Assembly (NCBI GenBank): GCA_006386115.1
Contig: VFIW01000040.1
Span: 1-64,000 of the forward strand
Length of the DNA stretch: 64,000 nucleotides
Source of the DNA: Globisporangium splendens
Taxonomy: Eukaryota; Oomycota; Peronosporomycetes; Pythiales; Pythiaceae
Direction of reading: 5' to 3'
Shown: positions 11,483-22,265 of the stretch, in pieces
How the letters are laid out: every line of letters starts with the position of its first letter
Position numbering within the stretch: the first letter of the stretch is position 1
The notes under the pieces: model-generated
The model's database searches: none
What the model was told of the DNA's origin: nothing
The model's input: the letters and a program-made list of their open reading frames with translations, nothing else
Program-made: the position numbers and the translations under genes

Positions 11483-13249
11483 GCGACTGTGTATCTAGGT
11501 CATTGATTGTGCATGTTCGTACTTTGAAAATAAAGCGAGTGCTGTTGAGTACGAGTAAACGTGAAGCCTTGTTTACTGCTTTTGTTTGTCTGCATTGCTG
11601 CCGAATCGAGCAAACTCATCACTTCTCGTGATTGCGCCGCGTTCTGTGGTTGCGTGGTTCCTTGTCCAAACTTCCAGTTTTTAGTCTCACCTGCTGATGT
11701 GTAAGCTGTTGCTGGATCCATTTCTTTTTTTCATGAATTTCATGATGCAACCCTGTTCTGTGGTTGACGGCGCTTGTTTAAACGCAAACGTTAGGCAAGA
11801 GCTGGTTCTGGCTGACTTGGATCTGTTTTGACTTGTTTCTATGCGACACAAAACAGGAAAAGACACGGTCTCATTATTAGTCACACGCAGCGGTCTCAGG
11901 TGACTCGCATCATGTGACTTCGTCTTCATAGAGTTCCGCAGTCTCTTCTCCTCCTCATTAGCTCCCATCAAATCAACACGCACACCAAGGTGGCGCCGTT
12001 GAAGTTCGTCTGGCACAAGCGTCCAATGCTCGTGATTGGATGTCTACTGAAAGTTTCTATGAAAGCAAAAAGCTGTCGGCTTGAGATACCACCAAGAAAT
12101 CAAGTAGAGTGTGTATCTCTTTTGTACGATATTTACGGTACTATGAACCGTCTCTCTTGAGACCAGGGTAACGAAGAGATCAGGTCAGCTAGATGAGAAA
12201 GGCTGGCCGGTTGGACCTCCTCAGACTAAACCATGTGGTAGACTCATTGTCTGCATGACAACACATCGCGCCAAGCGAGCGCCAATGACAGCGCGCCATT
12301 GCACCACGTCAACGCGGAGATCGCCGATCCTGCGTTTGATTGGAACGCCAAACACCAATTGTGAATGCAAGGTGGTCCGAGTCTGAGTGGAGCACGGTCC
12401 ACTCTCGAAATGATATGGAAACGAACGGCCGCGTGTTTCGTTGCGAAGCACCAGCCGCATCCCCCTGATCTCTGCGGTTGATGGACGTCGAACTCTCCAT
12501 GGAGCTGCTGCACAAAAGTGAAATGAGACCGCTTAGCCAAGTCGCTATATATTAATCTGGCGTAGTATTTCTCAAGTTAAAAGCACAGCGTCGCCAGCTC
12601 GAATATCTGGGTTGTGCGGTTGTTCATCTCGGCAAACACTGCATGGAACCTGACGAGGGGAAAAGAAAGTACCGCGAAAGAAAGTCAATCGAGAGAAAGT
12701 CCATTTGAGAGCAGCAGTCAACCATTCTGGTTGTCAGGCGCGGCTGGTGCACCTCTTTACAGATTTAAAGTGTGCGCCATCATCCCTCGACGAAAAAGTC
12801 CTTAGATTTTGTTCTCGATCTGCACTCGTCGCTTTCATAGGCACTACCGATCTGCTAAAGTGCTTGGTCGCGATGTTTGTGTCGTACTGGCACATTCGTT
12901 TGCGTCTAAATCTCGTCTACCAAGCGAATATTCGGCAGTGCGGTGTGTGCAAAGTGATCCATCTTTCGTTTGCTGCTTGTGGGTGTCGAGTGTGATAGAT
13001 ACAGACAGGACTGGGAGCTCAAATCTTTGAAAATTACCGTGATCTTCGCTTAAGCGATGCCATCACTGCTCTTACATGCAGCTTTTTTTTACTGAATCCT
13101 GCACTCCAGCTGGGAGGCGCACACAGACATGCAAGTGGTTGATGCCAGCTCTGCGACACTGCCACGACTCCTATTTCGCTACGATATCTTTCGTTTTCGG
13201 TCTTGCAACGTGTCACTTTGTCGAGACCCGCCACCACCACCACCAACCT
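11483..13249. other. Intergenic between transporter copies 2 and 3
   Basis: About 1.8 kb. I see no coding gene with a recognisable domain on either strand and no RNA gene. Copy 3 has its own leader, not the one shared by copies 1 and 2. Confidence 0.45.
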
Positions 13250-13267
13250 GCTCACTTTTCAATTTCC
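13250..13267 (+). promoter_or_regulatory. Oomycete-type initiator of transporter copy 3
   Basis: GCTCACTTTTCAATTTCC lies 14 bases upstream of the ATG at 13281. It is the same element type as for copies 1 and 2, although the surrounding leader is not conserved. Confidence 0.6.
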
Positions 13268-13280
13268 TCTGCCCTGCGCA

Positions 13281-15119
13281 ATGGGACTCGACTCACCTCT
13301 CAAGACGCCGCTTGGCACGCCTGCCACCGCCTATGCCACCGTCTGGGACAACCGCCCGCGCAAATACAAGAATGTGCTGCTCGAGGTCACGCTCTTCATC
13401 CTCATGATGGAGCTCGCCGAGCGTCTCAGTTACTACGGTATCAACCAGGGTCTCAAGAACTTCATGATGCGCATCGGCTGGAGCTCCGTCTCAGCTTCTT
13501 CCCTCAAGTCGACCTGGACGTCCATTTGCTACATGTCACCGATCTTCGGAGCCTACTTGGCTGATGAACGCTGGGGTCGTTTCCGTGTGATCTTGACCTT
13601 CGGTATCTGGTACTGCATCGGTGACTTCTTGGTCGCTATCGCTGCGTACCCGAGCATCATGACGAACAGTTCGGTCGTGAACCCGATCTTCGTCATTGGT
13701 CTGTTCATCGGTATCGGTATCGGTACTGGTGCGATCAAGTCGAATGTGATCACGCTTGGTGCCGACCAGTTCGACCCAAACGACCCGGAAGAAGTGAAGC
13801 TCAAGAGCACGTATTTCAGCTACTTCTACTTCTGCATTAACCTCGGCTCGATCGTCTCGTACGGCTACTTCTCGACGTTGTGCGTTGACGGTTCCAGTTT
13901 GATTCCTGCGGAGTACGGTTACTTCGCGACGTACATGATCTGTGCTGTCGTGATGGCGCTTGCCATCATCTTCCTCTGCATTGGGTATCCACGGTATGTC
14001 CACATGCAACCCAAGGATAAGGCGCTCTCCGGTCTCGTCAAGCTTGTGTTTTCGAACGCCGGCGTTACCCAGAAGGGAAAGATTCTCTTGTACAGCACTG
14101 GGTGCTTCATGATTGCTTTCGTGGTGAACATCATTGCTGCTTTCACTGCGAGCCACGGAAAGACTGGTGAAGCGTTTTCGTACATTGCCGGTATCTTTGT
14201 GGTTTTCGGTGTGATCGGATGGGTTTACGTTGGTATGGATGGTTCGTTCCTTGACGTGTCCAAGATCTCCCGCGGTGGCAACTTCGACGACGAACGTGTC
14301 GATGGCTACAAGCGTCTGGTGAAAGTGCTTCCGTTTGCTGCATTCACTATCATCTGGCAGTGCGCGTACGACCAGACCGATGCCAACTTCCAGTCGATCA
14401 CCCAGCAGTGCGACTTGCGTCTCGACACGAGCGACCCAGACTCATCCCAGATCCCAGGTGCGATGCTCGGTGTCTTCGATCCAATTGTGATTGTCATTTG
14501 CATCCCGATCTTGGACTCGATCATCTACCCGTTCTACACGAAGAAGGTTGGCAAGGCTCCAAGTCAATTTGGCAAAGCGTTGACTGGTTTGGTGCTTGCG
14601 GCAACCGGTATCTTCTGGTCGGGTATCTTCGAAATCCTTCGTCGTAACTCGGGTGCTCTTGTTGGTCCAGACGGCGGTCCAATTCTTGACAAGGGCAGTG
14701 ATCAGCCAATGAACAAGATGTACTGGGCTGGCGCGATTCCAAACTACGTGTTCATCGCCCTCGCTGAATGTCTGATCAACGTCACAGCCTACGATCTATT
14801 CTACTCGACTGTACCGTTGTCGTTGAAGAGTACGGCTCAAGCGACCAACTTGCTGATGGTGTGCATGGGCAGTATCATGACGTCGGTGTTCACGATCATG
14901 TTCCGTCCGTACTTGCCATCGGACAACCTGAACGAAGGCAACTTGGAGTACATGTTCTTCACGGTGGGAGCTGTGAGCGTCGTCAACATGATCGCGTTCA
15001 CGTTCGTCTTGAGAAAGATGAACTTTGGCATGTCGTCCTCGGAGCCAGAGGAGAGCGGCGACCTCCTTGTTGGCAACGACTCGGTCGTCTCCCGGGAGAG
15101 TATCGCGGCCACTAAGTAA
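13281..15119 (+). CDS. Proton-coupled oligopeptide transporter (POT/PTR2), copy 3
   Basis: A 612-residue POT/PTR2 transporter with ELAER, LADERWGR and YFYFCINLGS motifs. The frame is open further upstream, but the ATG at 13281 is preferred. It opens MGLDSPLKTPLGTP, matching the N-terminus of copies 1 and 2, and it lies just after the initiator. Codons for residues about 10-165 are almost identical to copy 1. Then come blocks of unique sequence (PEEVKLKSTYFSY, INLGSIVSYG, and about residues 215-320), and then identity returns. The C-terminal tail (EPEESGDLLVGNDSVVSRES) resembles copy 2 in layout. Predicted role: plasma membrane uptake of di/tripeptides, perhaps those released by the secreted proteases encoded just downstream (inference). 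Confidence 0.92.
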   Translation: MGLDSPLKTPLGTPATAYATVWDNRPRKYKNVLLEVTLFILMMELAERLSYYGINQGLKNFMMRIGWSSVSASSLKSTWTSICYMSPIFGAYLADERWGRFRVILTFGIWYCIGDFLVAIAAYPSIMTNSSVVNPIFVIGLFIGIGIGTGAIKSNVITLGADQFDPNDPEEVKLKSTYFSYFYFCINLGSIVSYGYFSTLCVDGSSLIPAEYGYFATYMICAVVMALAIIFLCIGYPRYVHMQPKDKALSGLVKLVFSNAGVTQKGKILLYSTGCFMIAFVVNIIAAFTASHGKTGEAFSYIAGIFVVFGVIGWVYVGMDGSFLDVSKISRGGNFDDERVDGYKRLVKVLPFAAFTIIWQCAYDQTDANFQSITQQCDLRLDTSDPDSSQIPGAMLGVFDPIVIVICIPILDSIIYPFYTKKVGKAPSQFGKALTGLVLAATGIFWSGIFEILRRNSGALVGPDGGPILDKGSDQPMNKMYWAGAIPNYVFIALAECLINVTAYDLFYSTVPLSLKSTAQATNLLMVCMGSIMTSVFTIMFRPYLPSDNLNEGNLEYMFFTVGAVSVVNMIAFTFVLRKMNFGMSSSEPEESGDLLVGNDSVVSRESIAATK

Positions 15120-15755
15120 TTTCGTGATGATGTTGCAGACGACACCAGAGATCGTACGTAGTCAGTCAGTCTATCGGTATGTAGACAAATAATAGCATAA
15201 GCTTGAAAAAAACTTCTCAGTTACCAACCAGAAAGCAAATCTTCACACTCTTCTTCAACTCTGATGACCTAATGCACAAGGTACAAGGTATCAACCATAC
15301 AAGTAGCAATGAGTTGGCCCATTATAGACGAGTCTCGACTCAAGCATCGATGCTTGGTGCAATGTTAGCGCCGAAAAGCATGACTTTGTCTGTCACCTTC
15401 CGGTGTACGGCACCTTTATGATCCTCTGGTGATCAGAGGTGGATGATTGCACAGTGCACACTGACAAGGTGCATTCCAAAGTTCAAGTAAATTGAGAAGC
15501 CACAGTCCACGTTGCAAATCTTGCGCACCTTCATCGACGTTTCCCGCTGTCGAGTGCAAGGTCTGATTAATGGATTACTGACAGTGTACATCCTGACGCA
15601 CCGTACGAACTGCAGGAGGCATGGCGCCACCACACCCAGCCGTATTGCGAGTCGACTTCCCGCGTTTTGAGTCTTGCATGATTGCCTCATTCTCGTAGCA
15701 GCTCCAGAAAACCTCTCGTGAGATACGAATGAGGGAAACGCAGTCTCCACAAGGA

Positions 15756-15812
15756 GTCTGCTTGATTCTCCAATGCCCGAATGCCATTCGAGCATTGGAG
15801 AATCAAGCAGAC
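15756..15812. repeat. 57-bp near-perfect palindrome (hairpin)
   Basis: The arms 15756-15776 and 15792-15812 are perfect 21-base reverse complements. Inside them, 15778-15783 and 15785-15790 pair over six more bases around a single-base loop at 15784, with one C/A mismatch (15777/15791). The RNA of either strand could fold into a 28-position hairpin. It could be a small-RNA source, a transcription terminator or a cruciform; the sequence does not tell which. Confidence 0.85.
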
Positions 15813-15974
15813 GAGAAAGATGCAGCAGTGCTCATCCAACTCTTTGACTGGTTGCACATGTTTTTGCACAGTATAATCAGATTTTGCTCGCTCTCGACAT
15901 GACAACGGTCAACCACGCGTCTGAATTGCATTTCAGCACCGAAAGGCGAGTGCAAAGTATCGCTCGCTGTCTCC

Positions 15975-15993
15975 GTTCATTTCGCAATTCTTC
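15975..15993 (+). promoter_or_regulatory. Oomycete-type initiator of protease 1
   Basis: GTTCATTTCGCAATTCTTC, about 30 bases before the ATG at 16022, matches the TCATTTYNCAAT core of the oomycete initiator. Confidence 0.5.
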
Positions 15994-16021
15994 ACGCTGG
16001 TGACCAGGTCGTCCAAGTATT

Positions 16022-17431
16022 ATGGTGCTCGTCAAGTTCGCGCCGCTCGTTGCGTTGACTGCTCTGCTCGCGGCTTTTGTCGCTCCGTCCGCTGCTGCGC
16101 CTCAAGTCCACTCGAATGTGCACCGCGCGCTCAGAGCGCAAGGTACCGTCAACCTCATCATCTCGATGAAAGAAGGCACCGAGAAAGTGGTGGCGAGCGT
16201 CAAGGAGTCTGACTTCGCTGACCGCGGTCAGAAGATCGCGAGTTTGGTGGAATCGCTTGAGCGCAACTCCCAAGAATCCCAAAAGACGTTGGCAAACCTG
16301 CTATCCCAAGAAGCTTCGTCCGCCGAGCCACTGTTCTCCGAATACAAGAGCTTTTGGATCAGTAACCAAGTGTACGTCAAGGACGCAACGTTTGAACTCC
16401 TCGAAAAGCTCGTGGTGGATCCGTCCATCGCAAGCATCATCGAAGAACCTGTGGCCGAGATTCCGCATCTCATTGGAGCGACGGCGATGGTGAACGCAAG
16501 TAACCTGACGACAACGGAGTGGGGTCTGCAAAAGATCAAGATCCCTGAAATCTGGGCGACTGGCAACATTGGCCAGAACGTTGTTGTCGGTACTATTGAT
16601 TCAGGAGTGATTTCGACGCACGAGATTCTCAAAGACAACTTCCGCAGCAGCTACAACTGGTTTGACCCTCAAGGTGGGGCTTCGCCATACGACTCTGGTG
16701 GTCATGGCACGTTCACTGCGGGCATTCTCGTCGGCTCGAATGGTGTTGGTGTCGCCCCAGGTGCGACTTTGATGACCTGCAAAGGGTGCACTGCGAGCGG
16801 CTGTGTCCTATCAGACCTTCTCAAGTGCGCTGAGTTTATGACCTGTCCGACTGATCCTGCTGGCAACAACAAGGACTGCTCGAAGGCTCCACACCTTGTC
16901 AGCAACAGCTGGGTGTACCTGTCTAACGACAATTCCTACCAAGCGGCAGTGAATGCGTGGCATGCAGTGGGGATTATCCCGATCTTCGGGATCGGTAACA
17001 ATGGTGATTTTGGATGCGATTTCACCCGCTCACCAGGTGATTTGCCCAATGTGATCGGCGTTGGAGCGACTGACAGTGACGACTTGCTGGCGCCATTCAG
17101 CAGTAAAGGACCAGGAGTGAAGGGACAGGTGAAGCCTGACATCTCTGCTCCTGGAGTCGCGATTCACTCCGCGTGGGGAACCAACGAGACATCCTACCGC
17201 ACTGCCTCCGGTACCAGTGCTGCGACGCCGCACGTAGCAGGTGTTGTTGCGTTGCTGCTCAATGCGAAGCCTGGCTTGAACTACGAGCAAGTGAAGAACG
17301 CGATCATTTCCACAGCGGATACAGATCTGAAGCTGACGGGCGAGTCGTGCGGTACCACCCCAGACGGAACCTTCCCAAACAACAACTATGGATATGGTCG
17401 TATCAACGCGGTTCGTGTCCTCAATGCGTAA
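16022..17431 (+). CDS. Secreted subtilisin-like serine protease (S8) 1
   Basis: A 469-residue preproprotease. Residues 1-26 form a signal peptide ending in APSAAA, and an I9-like propeptide spans roughly 30-150. The S8 domain has the Asp of TIDSG (D193), the His of GGHGTFTAG (H228), the oxyanion Asn of GIGNNG (N326) and the Ser of GTSAATPHVAG (S399). A Cys-rich insertion (CKGC...C...C...C...C, about 253-286) resembles the bacillopeptidase-like subgroup. Two positions differ from the usual motifs and from the paralogue at 22266: HGTF for HGTH, and GTSAATP for GTSMATP. Both still keep the catalytic residues. No intron. Expected to act outside the cell in protein breakdown. Confidence 0.9.
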   Translation: MVLVKFAPLVALTALLAAFVAPSAAAPQVHSNVHRALRAQGTVNLIISMKEGTEKVVASVKESDFADRGQKIASLVESLERNSQESQKTLANLLSQEASSAEPLFSEYKSFWISNQVYVKDATFELLEKLVVDPSIASIIEEPVAEIPHLIGATAMVNASNLTTTEWGLQKIKIPEIWATGNIGQNVVVGTIDSGVISTHEILKDNFRSSYNWFDPQGGASPYDSGGHGTFTAGILVGSNGVGVAPGATLMTCKGCTASGCVLSDLLKCAEFMTCPTDPAGNNKDCSKAPHLVSNSWVYLSNDNSYQAAVNAWHAVGIIPIFGIGNNGDFGCDFTRSPGDLPNVIGVGATDSDDLLAPFSSKGPGVKGQVKPDISAPGVAIHSAWGTNETSYRTASGTSAATPHVAGVVALLLNAKPGLNYEQVKNAIISTADTDLKLTGESCGTTPDGTFPNNNYGYGRINAVRVLNA

Positions 17432-18061
17432 GGTCTCCGCAGTTTTTCAATCAAGCGTCGCACGCACAGATGTGGAAGAGATGTTTAATGTCTTGAATCA
17501 TTTTGTATCCAAAAGAGAGGAAACTATTATTCGCCTTTCGTGGTAGGTCCTGGTAGCAAAGCAAGGATGCTGAGCGCCATGCGCTCTAATGACCGCGCTT
17601 CCCCGACATCCTCAGCTTGAATACATTTGCTCGGTGTTGAGTAGCGGGTGCAGGAGTAGAAAAACTCAGTGAACCAAAGTGCCATTTCTCGAAGCAGCAG
17701 CTCTACTCGCAAGAAGCAGGCACTGGGTTCATTCTCTGCTTCTTGTTGAGACGCTCGACCATGGGATCTTTCCGTGAGCAAGCGAATGCCAAAGCGTTTT
17801 CTGAACCCACGTATTCGTCCAATCCTGTTGAGCGGGTAGGTACACGACCAACACTCATGTCTGCAAAGTGGAGAGCGTGAACAATGATGGTGAACAATCT
17901 TCTTCGAAAAGAATGATGGTCACGTCTTTTCACTAAAAGCTAAAAACCAAGATGAAGATCCTGTCGACACAAACCAACTCACCAGCTCCGAGAAACATCC
18001 ACTTCCCTTGCGCATTCGTCGCTGCAGCTCCTTTGCGTGTTTAAGGGGCTGACTCGCTGCA
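17432..18061. other. Intergenic
   Basis: About 0.6 kb between the protease and the RBR-like gene. I see no gene or repeat here. Confidence 0.5.
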
Positions 18062-19438
18062 ATGTCTGACCATGTCCTCGTCCACACGGCTGGGCACGAG
18101 ACCCCTCAGCAGCTTCGGCGAGAAAAGTCGCTTACACGCTCCGAACCTGCCCTGGAGGAAGCGACACCTGAAGAAACAGAAATGCCGTCGGATACAAGCG
18201 ATGACGCAGCAGAGACTACGCCAACTACCACTGAAGCTATACCAGCCTCCATCCCAGTCCAATGCCAGATCTGCTTTGAAGACGTCCCAGAAGACCAACG
18301 CGTGTCGGAGCTCTGCGGCACGCAATGTCCAGCCTCGCTCTGCAAAAAGTGTCTGACTCGTCACGTGGATCTTTCGCTTGCGAGTTGCTACAGTGGCATC
18401 GTACCAACGCTCAAATGTCCAGTCTGTTTGACTCCTATTCGAATGACTGCGTGGGACAAGCATATTGAAGACGATGAAGCGAGTCGAGTTCGTTACGAAT
18501 ATCGGCGTTTGTGTGAGCTTGCGTGTTCGTTCATGCCACCATGCTGTCACGCGCCGTTCTACACGCAACTTCCACTGCATTGGGATGAAGTTACTGTTGA
18601 ACAAGACGATGGTCGCTATTCCCAATCACTACTCTCCTCTGACATTGCTGCGAGACTTCCAGATCTTGGTCGCTTGAAGGATCAGTTTTGCAACGGTAAG
18701 GGAGCGACAGCGCGTGATTATGTGGCGTACGTCACCGATACCATCGCCGCATGCGATATGGAGACTCTTTGTCCGGGTCGTGAGGTGCCGAGCGTGGTCA
18801 ACCAAGTCATGTATTCCACGTTGGCGGGCATCGAGGATCCTGGACGTAGAGCCACGCTCTTGCTGACTTTTCTGTACCTGAGACCAAACGTGTACACGCA
18901 TTGCTGCGATGCGTCGGTGTGTTTCAACTGCAAGCGAGAAGGTCACCACGATGGGAATTGCGCGGATTTTGACGAAGTATTTGATGAAGATGAGTGCCTC
19001 GTGCAGTGCCGCGGGTGTCGTGCGATGCTTTTGAAGGTCGAAGGATGCGAGCAAGTTGTATGTGCATGCGGCTTTCACATGAATTGGTATGATGAATTGA
19101 ACTACCGCAGCCTGTGCAGGAGAGGGTTGCTGCCAGTCGACATATTTGATCGCCCCCGTGTCGATCAGTGGAACGAGTGGAAGGCGAAGCTCGATCAGTT
19201 CACTCCACGCATCCCTGGGAAGTACGGTGAGATAGTAGTTGGTGGACGCGTGAACCGATGGCTGAAAGCGGGGAACGCCGTTCTCGTGCGCTCGGCGTTT
19301 GCACGGTTCATGTGGCAGCGGCGCTTGCAGCGCATTGTTCGCGAAGGAATCCCTCGGCAAATGTGGCGCCTCCGATACCGAAACATTGTGCGCAGAGGAA
19401 TCGCAAATGTGGTAGTGAACTTGCCATCTTGTTCGTAG
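18062..19438 (+). CDS. Divergent RBR (RING-IBR-RING) protein 1, probable E3 ubiquitin ligase
   Basis: A 458-residue protein with a low-complexity acidic N-terminus (about 1-65). A RING1-like Cys cluster follows (C68-x2-C71, C85, C89, C94-x2-C97, C119-x2-C122). After a spacer there is an IBR-type half-finger (C287FNC290KREGHHDGNC300). The Rcat/RING2-like end is QCRGC(319)...EGC(329)-x4-CAC-GF. In RBR ligases the Cys of the xGC motif accepts ubiquitin, so C329 is the predicted catalytic residue. The C-terminal 120 residues are basic (RLQRIVREGI, RLRYRNIVRRG repeats). The gene at 40823-42403 is a paralogue with the same order of motifs. RBR assignment is by motif spacing; an inactive Cys-rich scaffold is possible. 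Confidence 0.75.
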   Translation: MSDHVLVHTAGHETPQQLRREKSLTRSEPALEEATPEETEMPSDTSDDAAETTPTTTEAIPASIPVQCQICFEDVPEDQRVSELCGTQCPASLCKKCLTRHVDLSLASCYSGIVPTLKCPVCLTPIRMTAWDKHIEDDEASRVRYEYRRLCELACSFMPPCCHAPFYTQLPLHWDEVTVEQDDGRYSQSLLSSDIAARLPDLGRLKDQFCNGKGATARDYVAYVTDTIAACDMETLCPGREVPSVVNQVMYSTLAGIEDPGRRATLLLTFLYLRPNVYTHCCDASVCFNCKREGHHDGNCADFDEVFDEDECLVQCRGCRAMLLKVEGCEQVVCACGFHMNWYDELNYRSLCRRGLLPVDIFDRPRVDQWNEWKAKLDQFTPRIPGKYGEIVVGGRVNRWLKAGNAVLVRSAFARFMWQRRLQRIVREGIPRQMWRLRYRNIVRRGIANVVVNLPSCS

Positions 19439-22216
19439 AAAGAAAAAAGACAGAAGTTCTTAAAATGCGTGTTGTTTTCCAAACTATTGCACTTGCTTTT
19501 TCAATTGTCAGCTTCTCCATTGATGGACCATGTTTTCAATGGCACCTCTTTCTTGCTGCATGCTCAGCACTAAAAGATGCAAAATGTCGGCCACATAAGC
19601 CTTGGAGAGAGAATTTAACACAAGACAGTATTCACCGAATAGAACTCCGGATGCTAAGTTTGCCGGACATCACCGATGTTCATTGGAACATCAGCAAATA
19701 GAAGGCCGGTACAGCATCTTTCAAATCAAAACCGGTATTACCTGATTTGACGCCTTCGTCTCCTCATTTTACTTTTTACCGGTTCCGATCGTTCGGTCGG
19801 GTTAGGGAGATTGTCGATAAATACCGGCACCGGTATTCTGCAATCAAAAGTCGACAACAATACCGGGACACACTGGTACAGAATTCTCATTTGCATCCAA
19901 AACCAACTCGGTAGCACAAACTCGGGTGTGATGGTTTTGTAGTGCTGTGCGTGCATACGCAGAGTTTGAGGAATACACTGTCAAGCTGCTGCTAGCATTG
20001 TGCCGCTAATTTCTTGGACGTGGTAGGAAAAGGCAAAGGAAATTGAGGCGTCTCGCTCCATGTCGCTTGTAATTGGAGACCTCGGTCTCAAATGACCTCA
20101 TTTTCCATGCAAACACATAACCAAGTCTCTGGCAACCACACCACCATCGTCGTTGCTGCCAGTATCATCACATCGGGGTCGATCTCTTTGCGCACGCACA
20201 CATCCACGTATTGCATACGGCAGACGCGTCTGATGGTCAAAACCGTTTTGCACAAGTGATCAATGTTGCAACCAATCGGTTAACTACGAGTAAGCAGCAC
20301 CACAAATCCACCGCAAGTCCTAATACTTTTTGTACTTGTAGTTGCTTCACTCTTTCGTCCTGCTCAGTTGATAGCCCGCTCAACGGTCAGTTGCGTCGCA
20401 GACTTGTAAAGAACTTGGCGACGGATCGAGTTTCAGGCGAAAGAAGTCAAACACCGCGACCTCCAAGAATCCTTACTGCATCATTTTCAAACTTAGAAAC
20501 CCTCAGATACCTGCACTGATTGAGAGGCATTTTTGGTTGAGAATAAGGCATTAAGGACGCGAATATCGAACAATGAGATGCTATCCTCGTTGGAGTGTCA
20601 TGCAAGACACTCTAAACACTTTCAACATTGCACAAGAGGCACACGAACACACCCAGTGTATCATTGTCTTGGCGGGTTGCCGCGTAGCTCTTGGGGGTGG
20701 CTTGTGGTGACTTGGCAAGTGGCCGAGAAGGGAGCGGATAGTGAAGAGATAGAGAAAAGCAAATAGATAGACTCTCCGTCACACTTGCACAGGTTTTTAG
20801 ATAGGGTAAAGTGATTGGTTACGGACAGAGCGTCCAAATACATAATTGCCCTTGATTTATTTCCCAAATTGACTGATTGGCTTTATTTTTCCAAACCATG
20901 AGTAGCGCTGTTGCTCCACTGTTTCCACCAGGTAAAGTGCAATTAGCGGGAGGAGAAGCAGCTGATCTGTTCGTGTTCAATTTTTGTAGAAGGATATGTG
21001 TTCTTTTAGTACAAGATACAGCTGACTAAGGGAAAGGGCAGCGTAGGCGTGGGATCCATTCCCCAGTCTGAAAAGCAAGGATGTGCACTGAGTGAGTCTT
21101 GACAAGAAATCACCGGCTCACAGCTGATCTATTGCTGTTGTACCTGGTACAGCACGCTTACACCCGTGCGCGATCGGCTTGGCATTGATCAGCTCACCTG
21201 CAGGAGCCGAAACCACCTTACAAGTAGGTGGTGCAACCGCAGCACGTGAGTGAGCTGGTCATCGCTAAATCCATTTCGCAAAGCAAACGTGGGACATCCT
21301 CCTCCACATATTTACCTGTAATCGTTCTGTACCTCTACCTGCATGCTAATCAATCCAATTTTGACTTTAATTGATGTATTTGATGTGTATTGTAGCCTTT
21401 TATGTGTGGTAATCTGTTTATCTCATCTGCATCTAATATAAGAGGTGAAATGCGGCCAGTTGTACTCAGATTAAAAAAGATCGCTTCAATCTGAGAATTC
21501 CGTCACGTCTTTTGCTACCTTCCATCTCCGCATTTGGGTCCGCATGGTCGCCATGATGATGAGGCTCACGTGTCCATAATGGACAACCGTCGACAGATTT
21601 CGCGCTTCCAAGCTTCAGGATTGCAATGCGGTTTTGCTGACTCGGTAACACAATGGTTCAAATGAAACTCCGACGTATCCGCTAACCTGCGTCAAAAAAT
21701 CATTCGTGCTCTGGTCATTGCCGGTTGCCTTTCGCTGGGGCGTCCGTGGGGTGCTTTATTCACACCAAACCAAAGTTGCCAAGCAGCCCACCTAGAATCA
21801 GCATGCAACGAGGTTCTAGATTTGTTTAACCATCCCCCAGCTGTCGATTCCACACTTTTCAAAGCACAAAACTCCTGATATCATAGTGGTAGTCAATGCT
21901 GCAGTGAACACATCCGTCGAAAACGAGCCGCACACCGTCGAGGATGACGCATTCGCAACCCACGAACCGCCATTGCGACAGCTTTTATTTCCTGTGTTCT
22001 CAGATTCCTGTTGCCCAGAGAAAGATGATGAGCCTTGGTCTCTAAAGTTCCTCACGATCTCCCTCGACTGCCTTGCCAAGGACATCGTCTGTCAGAGCTG
22101 TGTACACGCCTCCAAGAGAGACCACATGTTACGGTCATGCTCCTTTGAGACCATTCTGGAGGCCATCGACTTCGTCCGGGAGAGGATTCTTCACCCAACG
22201 CATGCAGGTCTCCACA
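19439..22216. other. Long intergenic region
   Basis: About 2.8 kb with no convincing gene. At 19706-19890 the motif ACCGGT/TACCGG recurs several times, including a small palindrome at 19820-19837 (AATACCGG, two bases, CCGGTATT). An open frame at 21886-22401 on the plus strand overlaps the protease start. It has no recognisable domain and probably is not coding. Confidence 0.4.
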
Positions 22217-22237
22217 GCTCTCACTTTTCATTTCTCC
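22217..22237 (+). promoter_or_regulatory. Initiator-like element of protease 2
   Basis: A CTCACTTTTCATTTCTCC stretch about 30 bases before the ATG at 22266 resembles the initiators of the other genes here, though with a weaker CAWTTT half. Confidence 0.4.
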
Positions 22238-22265
22238 TCGCAGTGATCAAGTACCTCTCTCCACG

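Larger units (their letters stand above)
15120..16021. other. Intergenic with a long palindrome
   Basis: About 0.9 kb without a recognisable gene. It holds the 57-base palindrome described separately (15756-15812) and, near its end, the initiator-like element of the protease gene. Confidence 0.45.

Noticed and set aside
13203..13280. Upstream extension of transporter copy 3 (26 extra residues)
   Set aside because: The extension overlaps the initiator element and has no counterpart in copies 1 and 2; the ATG at 13281 aligns with their starts.
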